Shown: positions 9,593-21,900 of the stretch, piece by piece
Layout of the letters: the number at the start of each line of letters is the position of its first letter
How positions within the stretch are numbered: position 1 is the stretch's first letter
Assembly: GCF_003171515.1 (NCBI RefSeq)
Contig: NC_089390.1
Location: 8,126,274 to 8,190,273 of the forward strand
DNA length: 64,000 nt
Reading direction: 5' to 3'
Origin: Pyrenophora tritici-repentis
Lineage: Eukaryota > Ascomycota > Dothideomycetes > Pleosporales > Pleosporaceae
The notes under the pieces: model-generated
What the model saw: the letters and a program-made list of their open reading frames with translations, nothing else
Database searches by the model: none
Told to the model about the DNA's origin: nothing
Made by a program: the position numbers and the translations under genes

Positions 9593-12588
9593 GTCCGGCC
9601 CGTTACTAACGATGACATCGGCCTGAAGATACTCCGCGAGGCACCGGTAGAAGCAGAACAAAGCATCGAGTACGTTCACTTCTAACATTTGTCTAGTCAA
9701 GCTTCTACTAATCTATCTAGCATCGTCGCAGTCCACGGCCTCGGCGCCCATCCCGATGACAGCTGGTGCACGAATGCGGGCACTAAGGAAAGCCTCCAGT
9801 GGGTCAACTGGCTCGAGGAGGAAAGCATGCTGCCGGCGGTGGCGCCGAACGCGCGCATCATGCGATACGGATACCAGTCGCAGTGGTTCGGCAAGGAGAT
9901 GATGCAGCAGAGCGTGTCTACAGTGGCAGAGCGGTTACTGAGAGCCTTGAAGCGAACGAGAAAGGTACAAACTGTTTTTGGCGGGTGTTGAATGTCTGCT
10001 AAGTCGATTAGGATGTTCCGTTTCGCCCACTAATGTTTGTAGCGCACTGCTTTGGCGGACTAGTTGTGCTTAAGGTAAGGAAGTAAACTCGACAGCAAAG
10101 CGCTAGCAGCTAAGGTCTTCCTAGACACTGTTAGAAGCCGAACAATATCAGAAGGACTGGCCTGGCGTGTTCTTATTGACGACCGGCCTGATCTTTTTCG
10201 GTACTCCGTTTCGAGGCGCGGAAGGGATGAATCAGATGGAGATGCTGGAGGCGGCGCGCCGCGAGTACCACGAGGATCAGGTGCAGCCCACCGCTCTTGA
10301 GGTGCTGCAGCCGGGGAATATGTACCTAAGAGAGGTGGTCGACAGTTACTTGAAGAAGACGCGGGGCCAAACAAACAAGATACAGATTGCATGCTTCTTT
10401 GAGCTCAAGTCGAGCAACGTGGGAAGGATAGTGGGAAAGGAGGATCGGACGGTAGGTGCTCAAGAGTGGTGCATAACGTATCGAGCTAACTGCATGCACA
10501 GCGGTTTGTGGTTAGCGAAAGCTCTGGTTGCCTTGATCTATCAGACGCAACAAGCAAGTACTCGCTCTCACGCACCCACTTTGACATGAATAAGTTCGCA
10601 AAGGCTTCAGAGGAAGACTTTGAGACGGTAGCCGACGTAGTTAAGGATATGGCTGAAGGATCTCCCGCACTTTTGTGGGCTCGCTCTCAATGTAATCACA
10701 CATCCTAGAGTAGATGAAAATAGACGAAGATTGACTGTTATGGCAGACCACGGCAAGCACAAGATCGAGTTCAGTCTCCGAGGCGTGCCCATTGTGAGCC
10801 AGTTCGTCGCCCGAGATGTCGAGATGCAAGCGCTCGAGAAGGTCCTTCTCGACGCCTTGCCCGCAACCACGACTGCGATCTTGCCCGCAACAAGGCATCG
10901 GCGGAAGGTCGTCGTCGTCCACGGCCTTGGCGGCATCGGCAAGACGCAGCTGGCGGTGGAGTTTGCACGGAAGCACCACCATCAGTTTAGTGCCGTGTTC
11001 TGGCTCAATGGGTCGTCTGCGGCTAGTCTGAAGCAGTCGTTTGTCGACATAGCGCAAAAAATCCCGCGCGGCGAGCTAACGGCGGATGGTGCAGCGCAGC
11101 TCAGCGATGCGACTGTGGAGGCTGATGTGGCGGTCCGCGAGTGTCAGCGGTGGCTGTCTATCCCGTCGAACCCACACTGGCTTTTGCTTATCGACAACGT
11201 AGATCGCGATCACCACGATCAAGAGGACCCACAGGCGTACCACGTGCAGACGTTCTTCCCGCATGCCGATCATGGCTCGATTCTAATCACGAGCCGGCTG
11301 GCTAATCTTCAAAGACTAGGCTCGGGAGTCAATGTGGGAATAGTAGCGGCAGAGCAAGCACGTGCTATATTGAATAACAACGCTAGCAGGGTAGTCGAGA
11401 GTAAGTGGAAGACTTTAGTGAAGAAGTGGAGAGGTTGCTGATGTAGGCTGAATAGACGCCGACATGGTGCTTGAGCTCCTCCGTGGACTCCCTCTCGCCC
11501 TCACGCAAGCTGGGTCGTACATGCGCGAGACTAACATGTCAGCATCAACATATGTGAAGCACTACAGCCGAACATGGGAGCGGCTAATGAAGAGCGAAGA
11601 GAGCTTTCCGCTGGATGAGTATGGCGACCGAAGCGTGTTGACGACGTGGACCATGTCGTATAAGCAGGTGCAGCGGAAGAGCGAAGAAGCTGCTTGCCTG
11701 CTGAAGCTGTGGGGGTTCCTCGATAGCGGGGAGGTGTGGTATGAGCTAATCGCGGCAGGCTCAGACCCGGCAGCAGAAGTGGACGCTCCGGCGTGGCTGC
11801 TTGCGGTCGCAGAGGACGAGCTGGCGTTCGGCAAGGCCATGGGGCTGTTGTCGCGCTACTCACTCGCAGAGGGGAGAGAAGGTACAGACAGTCACTCGAT
11901 GCACTCGGTGTTGCACCGATGGTGCAGATACGTGGCGGAAAAGGACGAGCAGCAAGAGCTAGGTTGCTTAGCGGCAGGGCTGGTGGCGTGGAGTGTGCCT
12001 CTAAATTCAGACACAGAATCATGGAAGAAGCGAAAGCGGGTTATGGCGCATGGTCTGCGTGTCAGTGGATGGATTGAGGATGACAGCGGATTAGGTAAGG
12101 AGAAGATAGTTGAGGCATTGATAAGACCAGACCATTTTCATAACCTTGGGTACTTGCTCGATGACGAAGACGGGCAGCGAGCACTGCAGATGTACCAGCG
12201 GGCGCTGCAAGGCAAAGAGAAGGCGTGGGGACTAGAGCACACATCAACACTCGACACAGTCAACAACTTGGGCATCCTCTATGCGGATCTAGGCCGGCTT
12301 GACGAGGCTGAGAAGATGTACCAGCGGGCGCTGCAAGGCTACGAGAAGGCATGGGGACTAGAGCACACATCAACACTCGACACAGTTAACAGCTTGGGCA
12401 TCCTCTATGCGGATCTAGGCCGGCTTGACGAGGCTGAGAAGATGTACCAGCGGGCGCTGCAAGGCTACGAGAAGGCATGGGGACTAGAGCACACATCAAC
12501 ACTCGACACAGTTAACAGCTTGGGCAACCTCTATGCGGACCTAGGCCAGCTTAACGAGGCGGAGAAGATGTACCAGCGGGCGCTGTAA
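9593..12588 (+). CDS. STAND/NLR protein: SesB-like hydrolase, NB-ARC and TPR repeats
   Basis: A fungal NLR-type immune or incompatibility receptor. Proposed exons are 9593-9670 (true start not found), 9721-9964, 10012-10074, 10125-10451, 10502 to about 10674, about 10724-11400 and 11456-12588. The 47-55 bp GT..AG introns each restore the frame. The N-terminal alpha/beta-hydrolase is SesB-like, with IVAVHGLGAHP and the HCFGG nucleophile-elbow-like motif. The NB-ARC domain has the P-loop GLGGIGKTQL, then WLLLIDNVD and GSILITSRL. The C-terminus has TPR units of 42 residues. At about 10665-10724 the frame changes, either through a 49-bp intron or a 1-nt indel. TAA at 12586-12588 replaces the CAA of the other repeats; the frame then stays open to 12957 with more TPR-like sequence, so the protein is probably truncated by about 120 residues. 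Confidence 0.8.
12190..12588 (+). repeat. 126-bp tandem TPR-coding repeats
   Basis: Units start at 12190, 12316, 12442 and 12568 (partial), with an exact 126-bp period (42 codons). Units 2 and 3 differ at about six positions. The high identity at DNA level points to recent unit amplification, a known habit of fungal NLR sensor domains. Confidence 0.9.
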
Positions 12589-12957
12589 GGGTACGCAAAG
12601 GCTATCAGTCCAAAGGCTCTCATGACATACGTCCCAGCGCTCGACAACATGTGGGCATTCGCTTCTTTGCGCGAAAGCCAAGGTCGTATAGAGGACGCTA
12701 CACACTGGTACTCGCAAGCTCTTATAGGCTATGAGAAGACGTTTGGTCCAGACCAAGATAAGTGCAAGTCGTTGCGCACCAGCCTTGCATCACTGATAGG
12801 CAGAGAGGGACAAAGCTCTTTTGCTAGCATGAAATTGGCAGAAGACTACCTCTCTAGAGAGAACATCGCCGAGTCTATTGCATTTCTAACTAAGCTAACT
12901 TGGTCCCAGCACCGACTGGTTACAAATTGCAAGTCTCTGGCAGAAGCAGATACGTAG

Positions 12958-13265
12958 ATAATGTAGTGGATCAAGTGTAACACGAGAAATCATTTAGTAC
13001 TAGTTTATTAATTCCGAAATAAGACAAGGGCGCTTAAGAACTCTGTGATTACATTATGAGTATGTTCACCGTCAGACAGGGCTGTGGTGTGCTCTGTAAC
13101 GAGGCTCTTTCAGGTGTCGGGCCTGATAATTCAAGGCGTACTGTGTAGCCCTGCGTACGCGCTAGCGGCTTAAAGCAGCGCCTTGTGGCTGTGAGCTGTC
13201 AGCCTGGCACCTCAGTTCACACGGGATACTATGAACTGCATCTCACGTGACTCCTCGTCACCTGC
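12958..13265. other. Spacer with no recognisable gene
   Basis: Nothing convincing on either strand. It lies between the end of the NLR frame and the truncated 3' end of a LINE piece. Confidence 0.6.
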
Positions 13266-14195
13266 TTACTCATCTCGTTTGTGTATATAATCGCTCGATG
13301 TAGCTCTCTCAATAGAACAGTGTTTGATAGCTTGTTTGAGTTCTTTTCGTTCTGTTTTATAGTGCTGGCATTCTAGTAGTAGGTGTGCTGGAGTTTGGAT
13401 TTTGTAGCAGCTACTAGTACATAGATTAGAGTCTCTTTTCTTAAATCTTTCTAAGTAGGAGTTGAAGTATCCGTGTCCTAGCTTAAGGGAGTAGAAGGCG
13501 CTTGCGATTTCTCTTTTTGTTTTGTGTGGGATTTTGATATTTGTTTTTGTGTTTAGAGGGAAGTTCCTTGCGTAGGATAGTCTATTTTTGTTGCTATTAT
13601 TCCTGTATTTTTGGTATTCTTGTTGTTGTTCTGTTTTTTGGGATTTCTTAATTTCTGTGCTTTGGTAGGCGAGGCTTGTTATTGTGGGTGTTGTTGGGTC
13701 TTCTTTAGCTGCCTCCTTGGCTAAGCTATCGGCTCTTTCATTTCCTTGTATGTCTGTATGGCCGGGTGCCCACTGGAGGTGAATGTTGGCTTGTTTTGTT
13801 TTGATAGTTTTTGCCGCTCTAAGGCATCTTAGTAGCCATCGTTGTCCTGGGTTATCTGATAGGGTTTTGACCACAGTCCGCAACAATCAATTAAGTGGGT
13901 CCTAGAAGGTTCAGATTGGATTGATTGATTACCGCTTTAAGCCTAGTAGTTACCTATAGGAGTTTAAGCCCTACCTAGATAGGTAAGTGGGTCTAGGAGA
14001 GTGACCGGATTGAATTGATTGTTGCGGAGTCTAGTTTTGAGCCTGTAGATTGCAGCTTGGTTGTCTGCGTATACGTTGATTTTCTGGTCTTTTCCTGCTA
14101 TTCTAGCTGCGTATTCAAACGCTCTAGCTATGCCTTCTAGTTCGCCATTGTAGACTAGCTGGGTTTCTCCTATATTGGTTATAAGGTTCTCTAGA
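13266..14195 (-). pseudogene. Tad-type LINE RNase H fragment, interrupted by a MITE
   Basis: Read on the minus strand, the segment begins near 14195 with ETQLVYNGELEGIARAFEY, then YADNQAAIYRLK, then HLQWAPGHTDIQGNERADSLAKEA: the fungal LINE RNase H domain with its acidic and His residues. Downstream is the Cys/His-containing tail (LGHGYFNSYLERF ... CTSSCYKIQ..HLLLEC). Removing the MITE at 13871-14034 plus one 6-bp target copy restores the reading frame exactly across QAAIYRL-KTLSDNPG. The RT and the 3' end are missing. Confidence 0.85.
13871..14034. mobile_element. 164-bp MITE with TIRs and TSD TTTTGA
   Basis: Flanked by TTTTGA on both sides (13865-13870 and 14035-14040; a 7-bp reading GTTTTGA is possible). 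The ends are inverted repeats with a 15-bp perfect core, CCGCAACAATCAATT, starting 7 bp inside each end and an imperfect outer part. There is no coding capacity. A second, truncated copy is at 7017-7129. The TSD length and TIRs do not let me assign a superfamily. Confidence 0.8.
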
Positions 14196-15608
14196 TCGAG
14201 TAGGTAAATGGGATTCGCAGTCGTTCTTAAAAAAACGCCCTTCGGCGATCCTTCTCAACAGCAGCTGATTTAGCTTGACCCGGGCGTCCTCCCAGACAGG
14301 GTTTTGAGAAGCAGCAGTGAGCAGCACATCACAGTACTTGACGCCCATTGATGCCACTCATAGTACTGGACCTTGTTCATGCCCTAATACTCAGCTATCC
14401 TAACAAGTGGAGCGAGGCACTGCTGACTTATCCTGATCTTGGATTGTGCCATGTTGACAAACTGCTCCCATTGCTTCGCATTGAAGACGGCATCCAGCTG
14501 TGGCTGCTCGCTCTTCCTATACTGATAGCACTCTTCTATCATAACTTCCTTAAGTTTCCCGAATAGCCAGTCAGATTGTCTTCGCTGGGAATGCATTTCG
14601 TTCTGTTTGTTCCATCTTATGCAAAGCCGAAGGCCGGATGATAACCTATGATGCCCTAAGACAGTTTATATACCTAGAGATTGGTGCTTGCCAAAAGCTA
14701 CTGACCCTCATTTATATGATGTCTGGCGATCAGATACGGTTTCAATCTGGATCGGGTACCACCGGCACCGGTAGTGCTACACACGTGCCTTAGCATTATC
14801 TTATCATGGCACTAGGAACGCGATCGCTAGCTAACCTTCTCACCCTCGCATTATTAACTTGTACACACGACATTACACGGAGCATACTTTCCCTCGGTCT
14901 CGTTCTGCTCGCGAGCCCACAAGTGTGTGCCTAAGCGAGAAATTTACATTCAACATTTTTCGCTGCCTCTTCGACGCGGTTGCTGAGTCTTCCACCAATG
15001 CGGAAACGCGCCAAAAGCGCGCCATATCCATATGCACGACTATGATCAACTCGGCTTTATATCCCAGCGATAGCGAGAAGTACGAAGAATCACGGAAATA
15101 TAGACTACATTTGGCCTAAGTCGAGTACGTCGCAATCGAAACAGGAATCACACTAGTATTCAGGAAAACACATAGCATCGACTACGCCATTATCTTCCAG
15201 AGCTTCTAGGTACTTATGGTGCTTGTATTTGATACTCTCACACTTGTCCACACCGAGCTTACGATCACTAAATATAGGATAACCTCAAAGGCGAACCGGC
15301 AGCTCCTACCATCTAGCACCTAGTCTCAGTAGGTGACGGAAGCCCAGCCTTCATTCGCTTCGCTCCGCCGACTGTGTGTGTTCATATCCCCACTGACGTG
15401 CAGACGATGTGCGCCATGCTGCACTAGTTACAAGGGACTATCAACCCCTGCCACCAAGTGTAGACTTAAGACTTTAAGGCGTAGCATATACAAGAACTTA
15501 ACTAGTCTGCTCTAAATTATCCATATATAAATAAGCTGGCAATGCTTCTGACCATATTATCCCTCTTCCGCGTCACAACTAGTGCATTCTCGAGCAGTCA
15601 AGGGAGTG
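14196..15608. other. Region without a supported gene; degenerate protein scraps on the minus strand
   Basis: Two short minus-strand frames (14124-14357 and 14384-14596) have protein-like composition (KYCDVLLTAASQNPVWEDARV; WLFGKLKEVMIEECYQYRK) and may be remnants of one decayed gene, but I do not recognise the family. From 14600 to 15608 nothing convincing is seen. Confidence 0.4.
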
Positions 15609-16165
15609 ATGAGTTCTCAAGAAATCATCCCAGACGATACATTGTATCAGGTATGTATGGATTTTGCACGATTGGCGGCTATTAATAATCATATCAGGGG
15701 TATCAAAACTGTCTAGTAGTCAGAGATGATACCGTTCATCCAGCTTCAGAACCAGCAGAACCAGTACCTGCAAGCAAGCAGTCCAGTGATAAAGAAAAGG
15801 ATGAGCAGCCCGGCGAATGCGCATCGCGCGAGACAAGAGGGATAGTCTCATACATCAACGCAAGTTAGATTATCCTCCCTACGCATCGACCAGTACTGAG
15901 AAACCAAGTAGGACACCAGCCCGAGGAGAATGGTACTGATGTGGTAGATCTTTTGGACGAACTGAATGACTTGATGGGGCAGCAAAAACACATTTCTAGC
16001 AAGATAGACGATGTGGTCTTTCGTCTCCAAAAAGCATTCAAACAACCCACTCATAGGAGCTTGCCCAAGGGCGGCAAACTCGTCAGATGGGCGGATAGTG
16101 CCAGTGCCCACGGCACTGATGACGATATGCGCCTTCCCAGGAAAAGAGCACGTAGAAATTCATAG
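15609..16165 (+). CDS. Small spliced hypothetical protein
   Basis: ATG at 15609; exon 1 is 15609-15650; a clean 47-bp intron runs from 15651 to 15697 (GTATGT..CAG). Exon 2 is open from 15698 to a TAG at 15866-15868, giving about 70 residues that are acidic and Ser/Glu/Pro-rich. The same frame continues after that TAG to 16165 with sensible protein (DVVDLLDELNDLMGQQKHI, then a basic nuclear-signal-like end PRKRARRNS). So either the TAG is removed by a second intron that I could not place, or it is a real stop and the rest is relic. The function is unknown. It converges on the gene at 16428-17651. Confidence 0.45.
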
Positions 16166-16427
16166 GATCCGGAGATAGGAACTTCATAATAAAGATTGAT
16201 ACAGTCGCTAGCGAAACTGGCTTCCCTCCCCGGCAACACACTATACCGAGTCGCGAGATGCGAGACTTAGCACTTCAGCCACAATTACGCCACATTCCGA
16301 GATACCTAAATACTACCATCTAGCCTGACTAACGTGCTAATGTGTTGCGATGAGGCAGCACTTTGTGCAGCAAAATAGCGAGCAGAGAACTGTGAAGGGA
16401 TTGGCTTAATAAAACATAGACGGTATT

Positions 16428-17651
16428 CTAGTCTGAAAGACTTTTGGTCGATGATTTGTCCTGGTAATCCGTGTCACAATCTGTACGCTTCGCTGCTCTC
16501 TCCTCTTGCTTAGCATACTTGGCTTCATCGCTTGACTGGATCTCCTCAGGAGGTGTTTCAGACCGTTTCCGCTTCTTCACATTATTATCTAAAGATTCTG
16601 TCCACAGTGCTCGCCGTACGTTGCTCTCCGCAGCATCAATATATCGGCAGAGCTGTATTCCAGAAATGCAAATGTCTGCATCCTCATCTCCAATTTCCTT
16701 TCGTGCAAGTCCCTTACTGGTGAAATCGCTGAGGCGTAGCTGTATGCCAGGATGATCGACGGGGTTTCCTTCATCGTCGCGGAAAGCCTAGTAGAAAACG
16801 TTAGAAGATTGAGAACGAAGTCAGCGTTATGAGAACTGAACCTACCTCATCCACGACCATATCCACAGCTCGTAATTCAGGGCCGTCAGGAGTATCGAAT
16901 AATTGGGGCCGCCATAACGACAAGGTTGCTTTGCGCGATTCCTTGCCGTACGCAATGTCTAGACCGACGACCACCCGTACGTTGGCATCTGAATCTAAAA
17001 GATAGTTCTCGGCCAACCGAACTAAGCGCTTCTTCTTCTGAGAGTATGCGACTTCGATAATGACGCCCGGATATTGTGCATCCTTATGCTTGAATGACGC
17101 GTCAGGCTCGTACTTTGATTTGCTAGACAAAGCGCTGGTGTCGAAACGTATCTCGGTTGATCGGGCTGGACGCACTTTCTGCGCGAATTCAGCCTGCTTC
17201 CCTGATCCGTTCCGTATCTTTTTCAGCTGGCTTCGAATGTCATCCTCTACTGCGTCGATGAAGAGTTCGTGCGTCTCGGTAGGCATGCGAACGACTAGTC
17301 TGCACTGATCCTCGTCGTAGTCATAACTGCCAATAACTCCCGTTAGCTGTGGTCTTCGCCGTGTCCAAGGTTCACGAACCGTATCTTGTCCTGCACGTAT
17401 CCCCAAAGTACATGGTCTTGCTGGAGCGTCCTCTCTATGTGATCGTACTCTCCTTCTGCAAGCTCAAACTCTATCTGCGTGTCCCTCGTGGTATTTCTTC
17501 CTTGCTGAATTTCCCTAAAAAGTGCAATAACGTGGAGCGCTCCCGCGAATGGCTTCTTGTCCGTCAGCGGAGGCGTCAAAGGCTGGTCAGTTAAACTTGG
17601 GGGCGGCGTGACGTGCTGGCGCTGCACTACATCTGCTTGCGATGTCGACAT
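16428..17651 (-). CDS. Fungal 370-aa protein with EPD...IIEV nuclease-like pattern
   Basis: Three exons: 17651-17380, 17326-16846 and 16787-16428. The introns are 53 bp (17327-17379) and 58 bp (16788-16845), each with a CTAAC branch site and an AG end, and the joined frame is exactly 371 codons including TAG. It belongs to a repeatedly seen ascomycete family of unknown function (start MSTSQADVVQRQHVTPPPS; core YDYDEDQCRLVVRMPTETHE). The middle has EPDASF, then about 12 residues, then VIIEVAYSQ and AENYLL..ANVRVVVGLDI. This spacing resembles the acidic motif of PD-(D/E)XK or Uma2-like nuclease folds; that is my inference, and the usual Lys is not clear. The C-terminus is basic and polar. ATG 17651 is chosen over an in-frame upstream ATG (17780) because the MSTSQ start is the familiar one. 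Confidence 0.8.
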
Positions 17652-18623
17652 ATCCGTGTGCTGTGCTGCATTGTGATGTTGGTCGTTAATTAGTCGTCGC
17701 TCTTGCGCAGAGCGCCGAAGACCTCGGCGCTCTGGTTGACTCAGCAACAGCGCCAAGAATCCAGGGAGCCAGTAACACAACTGTGGCTAACACGACAAGA
17801 CATCCTGCAGCGGCGATTGCAAAGGACTAACGCACATTAGTCTATGATACTACCTTACCTCTGCTTAACGACGACATCACCGAGGCTGCAAAGTCATCGA
17901 TAGATGATCTATTCCAAAATTCCTCCGCCCGATCGGCAGCCAACCAGTCATAGCTGACAGCCCCACGTTGCGACTACTTCCTTGCACGCAACTGTTGGAC
18001 TGTCTAATCCTACTAAATACCAGTCAAAGCTCGAAACGTTCGACGAAAAGACGACGCCGAACTCGAATGTCGAAGAGCGCAATCCCAGAGATACAACCAG
18101 GAACCGGCGTGAGGAGGAGAAAAGGATAAGCCGATTAGCGGGGGCCGTTCAGCGACAGCTAGCTCTTGATCGCTAACCGAGCCTGTCAGCAGCTGTACCG
18201 GAAGCATACCCGTCTACCATATCGCTTGTCGCCATAACGGAAGCACGTTCGGCCAAGTTCATGCGGGACATCGCTAGTTAATAATTCACGATCTAGACCT
18301 CTGCAACTTCACTTACCTTGCATAGAATGTTTAACGACACGAGATACTCTGATACTATCGTCATTATCCATGGTAAAAAACTACCTATCCACAAATCCGT
18401 CATCTGCACACTGTGGTAGAGGGATAGCCTCAATAGTCAGAAGAGAGGCTGCCGACCCGCAATCGGTAGAGAGTAGAGAACAAGAAGGTATCCGAACAAT
18501 AAACGGTAGTATTAAGAATGGTGTACGATAACTGTCGAGCTCCTCTACGCGGAGTCGTCCTAAAATACTCAACCCTAGCGCCGATTACCTAACGCCGAAC
18601 ACGTGACAAGCTACTACACCACA
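17652..18623. other. Spacer; probably includes the 3' LTR of element B
   Basis: No supported gene. On the minus strand a purine-rich run (GGGGAGGAAAA, about 18624-18634) is followed by TGTGGTGTAGTAG starting at 18623, a plausible PPT/LTR border of element B. A TG..CA block ending near 18328 would give an LTR of about 296 bp, but there is no second copy in the window to confirm it. Confidence 0.35.
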
Positions 18624-18952
18624 TTTTCCTCCCCAGCCTCCAGCTTGGTCCCCTCAAGCTGCCGAATGCCTCTCAAAACTATCCGACCCGCTTTCGACGA
18701 CTCCTCCGACTGTCTCGCGATGCCTGCCGCAACCTGCAACCATGCTGCCTTCCTGACAAACACTCGCGTTTGCTCCTCCACCTCCGAAGCGCTCTTAACT
18801 AGTCCAGGCCAGAGGTTCTTGTTGAAAGTCCCTCCGCAAGCCCACCGCTGCCTTCAACTGCTCTCTCACCTTACAACCACGGCAGCGATCGCCTCTCTTC
18901 TTCCCCAATAGCTGCTCGGTGATGCTAACCTCCCCAGCCTCTTCTGTCTCCC

Positions 18953-21900
18953 TTACTCTGTGTCGCTGTCCCCGCGCGCTATCCGGAGGCGCCGGCTTTG
19001 CCCTCCCCTTCTTGAACCTTCCACGATATTTCCTCGGTTTATCCCTCCGACTATCGTTCGCCTGTCTTGCTCTCCTTCGCGGTCCTCCCCAGCCTGAACA
19101 TCTCTTGTCTGGTCAGCTCTTGGCGTCGCTTGCCTTTGTCTTGGCGCCGTAGGCCTTGCCATTGGCAATCTCTCGGTCTCGGGATACAACCGCAAGCGCC
19201 CTCGCAGCAGGCTATCTTCTAGCTCCTCCGGCAGTTCTTCGAATTTCTTTAGGCGATCAGCCCGAGTTGTATTCGGAAAAGCAACCTCATTTAGATCCTC
19301 TAGCCGGTAGTACCCTTTATCTGCCTGCGCCTCCCGAACTCTGTATGGACCTCTCCACCTGTCATCGAGCTTCCTATCCGAGCTCTTGTCGATGGACTTA
19401 ATCGCGTCCCAAACTAAAACTAGGTCTCCTACTTGAAAGGGCTTCGGCACGTCCTTCTTAGCGTTGCGGCTCTCCACAGCTTCTCTCCGAAGTCTTCTCG
19501 TACGTTGGACTGCTTCTTCCAGGTTCTCTCTGCGGAATTGCAGCTGCGTAGCTCTCACCGCAAGAAGATCGGCATGGCTCCGAACTTCGCTCCACGGTAG
19601 GCTTTGCCACGTTGGCACTACAAGTTCAATCGGAAGGACCGGATTTTGACCAAGCACCAACTGCGCAGGTGAGAACCCGAGCGGTCTTCGTAGCGACACT
19701 CTCTCGGCCCACGTTATTGCTGACAAGTTGTCTATCCACAAGCCCGGCATCTTTGCCAGCCCATGGATAAAGCCTTGATGACCTCTTTCGATAAGCCCTT
19801 GCGCGCGCGAGTTATACGCGGAGGCTTGAACCCGGTGAATACCAAAGAGCGTAGCCAGCGACTGGACTACTGACTTGTTCTCGGTTCCGCCGTCTACCGA
19901 AATCCTTTCGGGCACACCCCAACGACAGCAGATCTCTTCAAAGATAAACTTCGCAACTGAATCGGAACTTGCTGTCGAGAGCGCACGAGTCTCTGGCCAG
20001 CCCGAAAGATACTCTCTTGCAACTAGCAGGTAGGTCCTGCCGCGTACCCTCGGCATGTGCGTAATGTCGACTGTCCACCAAGACCACATTGCCCGAGAGT
20101 ATGTCGAGTTAAGCTCTGCTTCTTTCCGAGTGCCTCTCATCGTCTGGCAGACCTTGCAAGGCCCGAGCTGCTTCGCTACCTGTCTGTACATGCCGTCCCA
20201 CCAATACCGCTGACATACAGCTCCGAACGTCGTCTGGATCCCTTTATGGCCTAACCGCTCGTGGATTTCCTGGATTAACGCTGCCTGTAGGTCTTCTCCG
20301 TCTACCACTCGGCGGACTGGCATAGCCTTGGTAGCTTTCCTAAACAGGTGTCGGTCTCGCACGAAGAAGCGCGCCGCATTCTTTGTCCACTTTCGCCGTT
20401 CTTGACCCCGAAGCCCATCTGGTCTCTTCAACGTCCGCAGGAACACCGCAATCTCCTCCGACTTCTCATCGTACTCATCTGTGAGCAGCTTCCCAATCGT
20501 CTCTTCAGTAGCCATAACTAAATTTATCTCCTCATACCTGTTTAGCACCCGATCGATAAACGGCTCTAGGTCATCCTCGTCTTCCTTTGGCGGCGTCCAC
20601 CCCTCAGGCTGCGGATACCTCGATAGAGCATCGGGGATAACATTCTTCTTTCCTGGCACGTGGACAATCTCGAATTCCCACTGAAGGATAGTCGCAAGCC
20701 ACCTATTCATCACAGAGCCTGGCAAATCTGGAGACGACCGATTGAGCTGCGCAATTAGCACCTTTGCGTCTGTTTCCACTCGGAAGGGGTGTCCATAAAG
20801 GTGGACCTGAAAGACCTTCAGCGCCCAAACAAGCGCTTTACACTCGAGCTTTGTGGAGTGGAGCTTCGACTCTGCTTCGGACCACAGCGTGCTTTCAAAC
20901 CTTATTGTGTGGCGACGGCCATCCGGACCAACTTGCTCCAAGTGAGCCCCTGCCCCGCGAACTGAGGCGTCCACGCCGACAATCAAAAGACCGCCCCGAT
21001 AGTTAATCGCCACAAGCGCTGGCGGAGAGGTAATCGCTTCCTTCAGAATCTTCATCGCATGCCTCTGCTCGTCTCCCCAAATCCACCTAGCGTCCTTTCG
21101 AAGGAGCACGAAGAGCGGCTCTGCTTTCAGCGAGAAACAAAAGATCCATTGCCGATAGTAGACAACGATGCCAACAAACTGTCGGACCTCTTTTACGGTT
21201 CGGCACTCCGGCCACTCAAGGATCTTTCGGACCTTATCCTTCGCAGGATGGCGACCGTCCTTGTCAACTTCATACCCTACAATAGCCATTCGGGGAACTC
21301 CCCACCACGACTTCTTTCCTGAGACTGTGGCCTCGGCCCGAGCGATGTCCGTAAGGACCTTATCCATCTGCAAAGCATGTTCGAGAACAAACCGACGCAC
21401 ACCATCGAAAGCTTCCTCTCCTCCGTAGTCGTCTCGAGGCCCTGCCACTACAATGTCATCTACAAAAGGCGCTGTCTCCGGAAGGTGATCGTGGAGGATC
21501 TTCATCACCGCCCGAACAAAGACCGCCACAGAGTTTGTCGCGCCCATCGGGAGCGTGCACTGTCGGTATAGTCCGTTTGGCGTCTGAAAGGCTGTCATGT
21601 CCCTACTAGACGTGTGCAATGGTATCTGGTCATAACCCGAAAACAGATCAAACAGAGCGTAAGTCCTCCTGTTTGCGAACCTCTCCGAGAACTCATCAGC
21701 AGATGGCGGGATATAGGCGTCCCTTAAAGTCACGGCGTTGTATCGTACAGCATTGTTAATGAACCGAAAGTCCTCTGGTTTAACTGGTCGCTCAATCTTC
21801 GGAACAAGAAAGTACTTATTGCGGTACTGCCCGTCGCCATGCTCGAATGTCCCTCGTTCTGCCCGTACGTCCACCATCGCGTTCACAATCGGCACAAGCT

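Noticed and set aside
12589..12957. A separate gene after the NLR stop
   Set aside because: It is in the same frame as the TPR array and continues TPR-like sequence, so it is the cut-off end of the NLR.
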